From: Methanobacteriota archaeon | GTDB taxonomy: Archaea > Halobacteriota > Methanosarcinia > Methanotrichales > Methanotrichaceae | Direction: 5' to 3' | Length of the DNA stretch: 64,000 nt | NCBI GenBank assembly: GCA_029553285.1 | Contig: JAKPCO010000085.1 | Span: 1 to 64,000 of the forward strand | Shown here: positions 59,101 to 64,000 of the stretch, piece after piece | How the letters are laid out: the number at the start of each line of letters is the position of its first letter | Position numbering within the stretch: the stretch's first letter is position 1 | Program-made: the position numbers and the translations under genes | The notes under the pieces: generated by a model | Seen by the model: the letters and a program-made list of their open reading frames with translations, nothing else | Database searches by the model: none | Told to the model about the DNA's origin: nothing

Positions 59101-59714
59101 TCACAGGAGCGGAGTTCTTCACACCATCCCCAATATCTATCGGAGACAAGTATCTCGTCTGGCAGGACCTCTCCTTCGCCGGCTGGAGGCTCTACAAGAA
59201 GCTGGTATACGGAGGGACGGAGCCTGTGGAGGCGATACCCCCGAGCGGAACGAATCCCAGAACGGCAGGAGATATCGCTGTCTACCAGGACAACAAGGAC
59301 GGGAACTGGAACGTCTACATCTGGAAGGGGCAGCAGAAGACTCCTGTGACAACGGATCCAGCGGATCAGATTAATCCTGTGACGGATGGATACCTCGTGG
59401 TGTACCAGGACAACAGGAACGGTAACTGGGACATATACGCTTTCGACACGAATACGAGCAAGGAGATCAGAATAACGTCTGATCCGGGCGATCAGACGAA
59501 TCCGGATGTCGAGGATGGCGTGATCGTCTGGCAGGACAACAGGAACGGCGACTGGGATATCTACGCGTTCGATCTATCCACAGGTAAGGAGGTCCCGATA
59601 TGCATAGCTCCGGGCGATCAGACAAGGCCGCGGATAGGGAGCAGGAAGATTGTGTGGGAGGACAGCCGCAGCGGAGACAAAGATATCTACATATACGACA
59701 GCTACTCGCCATGA
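56106..59714 (+). CDS. Giant secreted TolB-like beta-propeller protein
   Basis: A 1202-residue exported protein with a short signal (MIGRKIALIIFITVFTASGA). The rest is one repeat, about 42 residues each, of the form VVWxDxRSGNxDIYxYDLxxGxExxIxxxxxxQxxPxIxG. I count about 28 units by eye. The last is only a half blade and the N-terminus (VAVYTGSEQEQPDIDG) supplies the other half, the usual propeller closure. Such TolB/PD40-like domains occur in methanogen surface proteins. No anchor, cohesin or PKD domain is seen. It is probably an adhesin or cell-envelope component. Isolated and divergent from enolase. Confidence 0.82.
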   Translation: MIGRKIALIIFITVFTASGADLGKDRPVAVYTGSEQEQPDIDGHIVVWADGRSGNFDIFMYDLEIGAERWVCIDPFIQINPAVSGYRIVWQDMRSGNADIYLYDVKNRVEQIVCSDNGNQTDPDIDGDVVVWSDDRDGDWNIYLKDLSTNQQKRVTSAQRDQITPKVSGSRVVWADDRSGNFDIYMYDIKSGSERAICTATGDQTLPAIDGDIIAWADNRSGEMDIAFFDLSSGKETVLARPGIQTAPSIWGRNITWQNNGTEIVLYDIDTGEETVLIRGPIVMEPAIGERGVVWTDYRQGIQDPDIYMWDRTILPDLPVTQGIFNHTNPSIFNDRVVWTDDRTGHYQVYMMNLTTGEEVRITNDEIDHSSPDISGDYVIYTDMRNGNLDVFLYDLKARKERQLSRDPSDQRYSMIDGRYVVWMDNRTGSDQIYVYDILQGSERQITTQQQAQLMSPVISGDRIVWADRRSGKWDIYMYNLTTGKETPICTNPANQVQPWIHGDTIVWADGRNAPNASIRNWDIYSYNLTTGKETPICTNGYNQGAPCVYGRYVAWLDERGGAADIYLYDLEKGIEVPVSTLPMYQTPSDGKGDPYRVKPIASSRILSDKYVVWMDDSSGRPQIRARSPLWEPLLWLSTDFPSTNGSLMVWSDNRRGDWDIYGFDFFTRSEIPIVREEGDQLYPRASGQNVVWSDYRSGSSDVYMINLTTGEITGVATGPGDQVWADISDDRIIWMDNSSGDWDVVLYSISSGTAEPLRKQGNQMYPKISGNLIVWQDDRSGNWDIYVYDLTNGNETKLTGDGDQVFPDVSGNTIVWEDRATGDIAYYIYDKKWSKRYPRPGMQTSPAVSGKYIAYVDDDGSLRRLDITTWKDDLIASGPGQMKPDMDQKLVWLDAARGKPRYESLVGEISVVCRAPGEQSRPAVSGNFVVWMDNRTGNPDIYVYDLFRNVEIPLAGGPLYDMYPDIRGTVIAWVGQNPQHDNWAVRTFDVITANRSQLTGAEFFTPSPISIGDKYLVWQDLSFAGWRLYKKLVYGGTEPVEAIPPSGTNPRTAGDIAVYQDNKDGNWNVYIWKGQQKTPVTTDPADQINPVTDGYLVVYQDNRNGNWDIYAFDTNTSKEIRITSDPGDQTNPDVEDGVIVWQDNRNGDWDIYAFDLSTGKEVPICIAPGDQTRPRIGSRKIVWEDSRSGDKDIYIYDSYSP

Positions 59715-59769
59715 GCGCGTTCTGAACTCGCCCATTGCGGGTGCACTATTATCGCGTCAACGTATCCGC

Positions 59770-62700
59770 TCACAGAACGCTCTGATGGGCAGAGTCCGCG
59801 AGGATGGAAGCTCGGGATTTAGAGCTTCCATCCTCTATTTCACCCTCAATCTCTAGGCAGATTTTTCTCAACATCTCTATCTCATCATCTTCCGCTTTCC
59901 AGTAACCTCTCCTGTGGGCTTCCATCAGCCACTCACCTATCTTCGCAGCAGCATACCGGTTGTTCTCGAGCAGTTTCTGCCTTGTGGTCTCATCGAATAT
60001 GTATCGCTCTGCCATCGATGACCATATCCAGCTCTCAACGGAGTGTGTGGTGGCAGCAAGGCCAAGCATGTTCTCTATGCGATCCGCGATCTGCTGGGCC
60101 CCATGGAACCTGTGGGCGAGCATACCATCGATCCATCTGGGATTCAGAAGCCTGGTGCGCACCCCCATCTCCACGGCAGACCGGATGTCCTCAGTTCGTA
60201 TGACCTCTCCAGTGGTGTCTGAAACGAGCATCACCGGATCTCTGCCTCTTGCAGACCTTACAGCGCTCGAGAGCCCGCCGAAGAACTCGAAGTAATGGTC
60301 GAGATCGATGAACTCCCAGTCGTGGGAGTCCCTGATTTGAGATACCAGATCCACCCTGGAGATGTTGCTCCTGTAGAGGTCGAGCTGCTGCTGAGCATGC
60401 ACTCCTTCTGTGTATATGTGGCTCATCGAGCTCGCATAAACCTCGGCAAGCTCCTCCTCCGTGCGCCAGACCGAGTCCTCGATGAGCGGAAGCATTCTCG
60501 TTCCATACTCACCAGCCCTGGGGCCGAATATCCTCCCTTTTGCGAGGACGCCCGCCTGCTTCTCCTCCATCCCGTTCTGGAGCAGGCTTTTCATGTTATC
60601 AAGCGTGTGCTTTCTCACGTAATTCATATCCAGCGGCTCTTCGAGGGAGCTCACGAGAGCAAACGCCCTGTCGAGAAGCTGCACCACATTTGGGAACATA
60701 TCCCTGAAGAACCCGCAGATGTTGACCATGCAGTCCACCCGCGGCCTGCCGAGCTCCTCCAGTGTCAATGGTATTATCCTGACAGCCATAGATCCCGGAT
60801 CTCGCTCCAGGCGCACACCGAGGTAGTGCAGGATCTGCCCGATCGTCTCCCCTCCGGTCTTCGTGGTCTCGAACCCCCACAGGATGACCCCGACCATGGA
60901 TGGATAGTCGCCTGTTCTTTCTATGTATGCCTGGATGGTGTTCTCCGCTATCTCTTCTCCTCTCTTAATCGCATCTGATGTTGGTATTCGGGTCGGATCG
61001 AACTGGACGAGGTTTCTTCCCGTTGGGAGCGCATGTGGAGATCTGATGAGATCCCCGCCGGCAGATGGCTCTATAAATCTACCATCAAGCCCTCTGAGGA
61101 AGCTCTTTATCTCCATGCTGTTGTCGGAGTATCTCCTGGCCATCTCCAAACCGTAGCGGAGCGTTTTTTCCAGATCACTGCTCAGCTTTCCCCCGATCTT
61201 TAAAGGATAGATGTCACCGGATCCCTCAATCGCAGTTTTTATGATCTCAGAGCAGATCCTGTCGATCTCATCGATCTCGCGAGATCGATTTTTAAGAATC
61301 TCCCTGTAATCCAGCCCCATTGATTCTGCAACTATGCTGTTCAGAGATCTCACACCATCTCGGTCGTATCTGAGAAGCATCTGCATGAAACTCTTCAGAT
61401 CATCCCTGCTGTAGCTCTCCCCGATAACGTGAAGGCCTCTTGGTATGATCCTCCTCCTCATCTCGTACAGCATATCCTGTATCTCACCGACGCTGTTCGC
61501 TCTGATATTCATCTCTCCTGCCATCTCGAAGATGCGTTCTCTGAGCCGATCCGCTCTGCCAGGATCATGTGTCACCGCCTGACTGTGCTCGTCTATGAGT
61601 TCCTCAAGCTCCACGTATCCCTCGTAGAGGTCGGCATTTGTGTACGGAGGGGAGTTGTAGCTGATGGTTATGGCGTACAGCCTTCTTTTGGCTATGATGA
61701 CCTCTGATGTGTTGACGACATGGTAGAAATAGAGGTTTGGCATATCCCCTATGAGCATATCTGGATAGCATCTCGAGCTCAGAGCCAGCTCCTTCCCCTT
61801 CATGAACTCTGCAAGACCGTGGGTGCCGATGTGGACGACCGCATCAGCATGCCATGTCCTCTGGAGCCAGTGGTAGAATGCGATGTACTGGTGATGTGGG
61901 GGTTTTGTTTTATCGTGTGTCGTCTCATTTACATCAGCACCTCTCAGGGGTGGGCGCGCTGGCTGCACACCTATGAAGACGTTTCCGAGATCCAGGCCAG
62001 GTATGAGGATTCTACCACCGGATACCATCACCTTGCCTGGGGGATCCCCCCAGAATTCCACGATCTCTTTCTGGAGATCCTCTGGAAGGGATCTGAATAC
62101 ATGCATGTATTCTTCAAGGCCCATGGATGGGCATTCTTTTAGAGTGGTCTCTGTGTGAAGCCATTTTCCTGTGTTCACGGCTGCCATGTCATAAAAAAGA
62201 GTGTCGAACTCCATATCCGGTATGCTCAGGCTGTATCCTGCATCTTTCATTGCATGAAGCAGCTGCTTCAGGCTGGTGAAAACATCGAGATATGATGCCC
62301 TTCCGAGGTTCTCCTCTCCAGGAGGGTAGTTGTAAATTATCAGTGCGATCCGCTTTCTCGCATTCTCTTCTCTCCTGAGATGCACCCAGCTGCGGATCCG
62401 TGCGGCTATCCTGGAGATGCGATCATCGATGGCAGCCACCTCACGGACCTCCATATCATCGATCTCAAAGGAGCGGATGCCGCAGCATGGTATCGGCTCT
62501 GCGCACCCATCCAGCTCGGGCCATATAACCGCCATTATCGACTCTGTTGGGGACAGACCTGCATCAGATCTCTCCCAATCCTCAATGCAGCTCTGATACA
62601 TCGATATGGGCGCAAACACCGGCACATCGAGCTCCCTCAGAAGTTCTTTCGTGCGATCAGGATCGCCTCCCAGAGGTCCTCCATTTATGCGGAACCATGT

Positions 62701-63540
62701 GAGGTTTACCATCACATCTATCACAGGCTTATCTTTCAGGAAAAAACTCCGGATCGCCTTCAGATTGTGAATGCCATCTGAAAATACGGGTATGATGTTC
62801 ATATCTCCAAGTCTGTCGTCAAGAGCCTTGAGCACAGGAAGGCACTGATCAAAGTGCATGTTTCCGTAGAACAGGACGCCTACGCTGGCCCTCGCCGGAT
62901 CCAGATGCGGCAGAAGCGCATCCAGTGAATCGAGAAATCCTCCTCTGTGGTATATTCCATACTCCGGAAACGGCAGTGGATCTGGAGGCCGCGGAAGATC
63001 GCATCCAAGATACTCCCTGAGAAGCAGGATGAGAAGGTTCTGGAGGTTCTCTGTGCCACCATACCTCCAGTACCTCACAATCTTTATGTAGTTGCCTGCA
63101 TCCCTCACGGGACCCAGCGGAACAACTCTGCCTGCGGTCTCAACTATGCCCTGGATCGTCTTGATCTTCTCCCATAGGTCCTCCGGGTCTCTAACCTCGC
63201 CGGCTTTCAATCTCCTGGCCACCGATGATCCGCGGAATGATCCAAGCCTGGTTATGGACATCATTCTTCCAACGGGGCTGACAAGGTTGACGACGATGTT
63301 ATTTCCATCTTTCAGCGTTCCGTAAGCGATCTCCTCTGCTCTGCAGCTGCCTCTTATGTCGACCAGCACAGCATCAGAAGACCTGAGATCTTCAGAGAAT
63401 ACCTCAGAATCAACACGGAAATCAAGCTGCTCAGGGTAGTAAACCCTGAGCTCAAGTGGGATTGCATACATCTCCTTGATTTTACGGGCTGCAGACACCA
63501 GAGCAGAGCTGTGAACGGTTGAGATGCATGTGATCTTCAT
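59770..63540 (-). CDS. cobN: CobN/magnesium-chelatase H-subunit family protein
   Basis: Large chelatase subunit of 1256 residues that binds the tetrapyrrole and metal. The C-terminal half has family blocks such as GWLMEAHRRGYWK near the end, GVILWGFETTKTGGETIGQI, RVDCMVNICGFFRDMFPN and HIGTHGLAEFMKGKELALSS. ATP-dependent insertion of Co2+ or Mg2+ would need ChlI/ChlD- or CobS/CobT-like partners, which are not in the window. In archaea CobN-like genes are often found with metal or cobalamin uptake genes, as here (BtuF-like gene upstream). Corrin or another tetrapyrrole as substrate is not resolved. Confidence 0.88.
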   Translation of the reverse strand: MKITCISTVHSSALVSAARKIKEMYAIPLELRVYYPEQLDFRVDSEVFSEDLRSSDAVLVDIRGSCRAEEIAYGTLKDGNNIVVNLVSPVGRMMSITRLGSFRGSSVARRLKAGEVRDPEDLWEKIKTIQGIVETAGRVVPLGPVRDAGNYIKIVRYWRYGGTENLQNLLILLLREYLGCDLPRPPDPLPFPEYGIYHRGGFLDSLDALLPHLDPARASVGVLFYGNMHFDQCLPVLKALDDRLGDMNIIPVFSDGIHNLKAIRSFFLKDKPVIDVMVNLTWFRINGGPLGGDPDRTKELLRELDVPVFAPISMYQSCIEDWERSDAGLSPTESIMAVIWPELDGCAEPIPCCGIRSFEIDDMEVREVAAIDDRISRIAARIRSWVHLRREENARKRIALIIYNYPPGEENLGRASYLDVFTSLKQLLHAMKDAGYSLSIPDMEFDTLFYDMAAVNTGKWLHTETTLKECPSMGLEEYMHVFRSLPEDLQKEIVEFWGDPPGKVMVSGGRILIPGLDLGNVFIGVQPARPPLRGADVNETTHDKTKPPHHQYIAFYHWLQRTWHADAVVHIGTHGLAEFMKGKELALSSRCYPDMLIGDMPNLYFYHVVNTSEVIIAKRRLYAITISYNSPPYTNADLYEGYVELEELIDEHSQAVTHDPGRADRLRERIFEMAGEMNIRANSVGEIQDMLYEMRRRIIPRGLHVIGESYSRDDLKSFMQMLLRYDRDGVRSLNSIVAESMGLDYREILKNRSREIDEIDRICSEIIKTAIEGSGDIYPLKIGGKLSSDLEKTLRYGLEMARRYSDNSMEIKSFLRGLDGRFIEPSAGGDLIRSPHALPTGRNLVQFDPTRIPTSDAIKRGEEIAENTIQAYIERTGDYPSMVGVILWGFETTKTGGETIGQILHYLGVRLERDPGSMAVRIIPLTLEELGRPRVDCMVNICGFFRDMFPNVVQLLDRAFALVSSLEEPLDMNYVRKHTLDNMKSLLQNGMEEKQAGVLAKGRIFGPRAGEYGTRMLPLIEDSVWRTEEELAEVYASSMSHIYTEGVHAQQQLDLYRSNISRVDLVSQIRDSHDWEFIDLDHYFEFFGGLSSAVRSARGRDPVMLVSDTTGEVIRTEDIRSAVEMGVRTRLLNPRWIDGMLAHRFHGAQQIADRIENMLGLAATTHSVESWIWSSMAERYIFDETTRQKLLENNRYAAAKIGEWLMEAHRRGYWKAEDDEIEMLRKICLEIEGEIEDGSSKSRASILADSAHQSVL

Positions 63541-63556
63541 CGCAGCCCCCGGATAC

Positions 63557-64000
63557 TCACGGCTCTGGGTAGATCAGTGTGCCACGTTTACTCAGATCGT
63601 AATCAAGATGCTGGAACTCTGAGAGGTATCTCTGATGCACTGCTCTGGGATCCATATCTGCGAACACATCAGGATGAAGTATCTTTGCGAGATACGCAAG
63701 GCCTATGAAATGCCTGCATCCACTGTATGGCAGATACGTCCAGAATGGAGATGCCATAACAAAGACCCTCCCGTTCCTGACCGCGGTGACATTCTGCAGC
63801 TCTGGTCTTTCCAGGATCTCGTCCCTCGCGGACTTCAGCTTTGAAATATCATCTGCATCCTTTGCGTCGTAATCCTCATCATAGACAAGCCTTATGATGA
63901 CATCCGGATTTGCTGTGATCACAGTCTCCGGGGAGACCTCTCCTCCGGTTCTACCGGTGATTATGCTCTTCCCACCGGCCATCTCAATCGGCATGGCATC
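63557..64000 (-). CDS. BtuF/FepB-like ABC substrate-binding protein (5' part cut off)
   Basis: C-terminal 147 residues of a periplasmic-type binding protein for cobalamin or a metal-siderophore; the start lies beyond the window. GGKSIITGRTGGEVSPETVI, ANPDVIIRLVYDED, ELQNVTAVRNGRVFVMASPF and GLAYLAKILHPDVFADMDP are typical of the fold. Its stop lies 16 bp before cobN, so the two are probably co-transcribed. Confidence 0.85.
   Translation of the reverse strand, partial: DAMPIEMAGGKSIITGRTGGEVSPETVITANPDVIIRLVYDEDYDAKDADDISKLKSARDEILERPELQNVTAVRNGRVFVMASPFWTYLPYSGCRHFIGLAYLAKILHPDVFADMDPRAVHQRYLSEFQHLDYDLSKRGTLIYPEP

Overview
The window is archaeal chromosomal DNA, most likely from an acetoclastic methanogen of the Methanothrix (Methanosaeta) type. 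The evidence is an Orc1/Cdc6 gene with ORB-like origin repeats, a HerA-Mre11-Rad50 operon, archaeal RPA plus an RPA-associated protein, Nop5, S17e, UPF0147/UPF0216 proteins, a ThiD-ThiN fusion, an archaeal-type phosphoribulokinase, an archaeal SRP RNA and a curlin-like repeat protein. The genus is an inference from gene content and recollection, not a database result.

Layout. 1-5.3 kb: a truncated ClC channel gene and three secreted or surface genes (DUF11-like protein, curlin-like repeat protein with a folded leader, DOMON-DUF2202 lipoprotein). 5.7-6.9 kb: an MFS transporter. 7.0-10.8 kb: a four-gene operon for a diacetamido uronic acid nucleotide sugar (aminotransferase, oxidoreductase, acyltransferase, 6-dehydrogenase). 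10.8-18.3 kb: a gene-poor, repeat-rich region with only four genes (ABC ATPase, Ada-like zinc lipoprotein, ZNRD2-like zinc ribbon, UPF0147). It ends at a probable replication origin and cdc6/orc1. 19.9-22.8 kb: TPR protein, class II aldolase and two small proteins. 23.0-29.5 kb: rad50, mre11, herA and a CCC1-type transporter. 29.8-34 kb: RecJ-like DHH protein, then rpa and its partner. 34.3-38.5 kb: argG, an HTH regulator, phosphoribulokinase, nitroreductase and a winged helix. 38.5 kb: SRP RNA. 39.2-48.3 kb: half-length MFS protein, RecJ-like protein with DnaJ-type zinc fingers, radical SAM protein, TctA-like membrane protein, PAS histidine kinase and cyclophilin-like protein. 48.5-56 kb: a long minus-strand run (enolase, HIT, Nop5, UPF0216, helical repeat, ThiDN, S17e, DapA, DapB, zinc ribbon). 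56-64 kb: a giant secreted beta-propeller protein, CobN-type chelatase and a truncated BtuF-like binding protein.

The most unusual signal is a family of short non-coding elements with CGCTCTT...AAGAGCG ends, in about twenty copies. Several are flanked by perfect 8-bp target duplications, and they repeatedly insert into the ends of other copies, building nested arrays beside the origin. A second, unrelated 164-bp element has 15-bp perfect terminal repeats and its own 8-bp duplication. Palindromic relics resembling IS200/IS605 ends are also present. No transposase gene is in the window, so any mobilising enzyme lies elsewhere.

Other points of interest are a curlin-like candidate amyloid whose mRNA leader folds from its predicted first base, a probable CTG start codon, an isolated ORB-like repeat inside a ribosome binding site, gene-conversion-like identity between two OB folds of RPA, and a three-stem palindromic element after the rpa operon.
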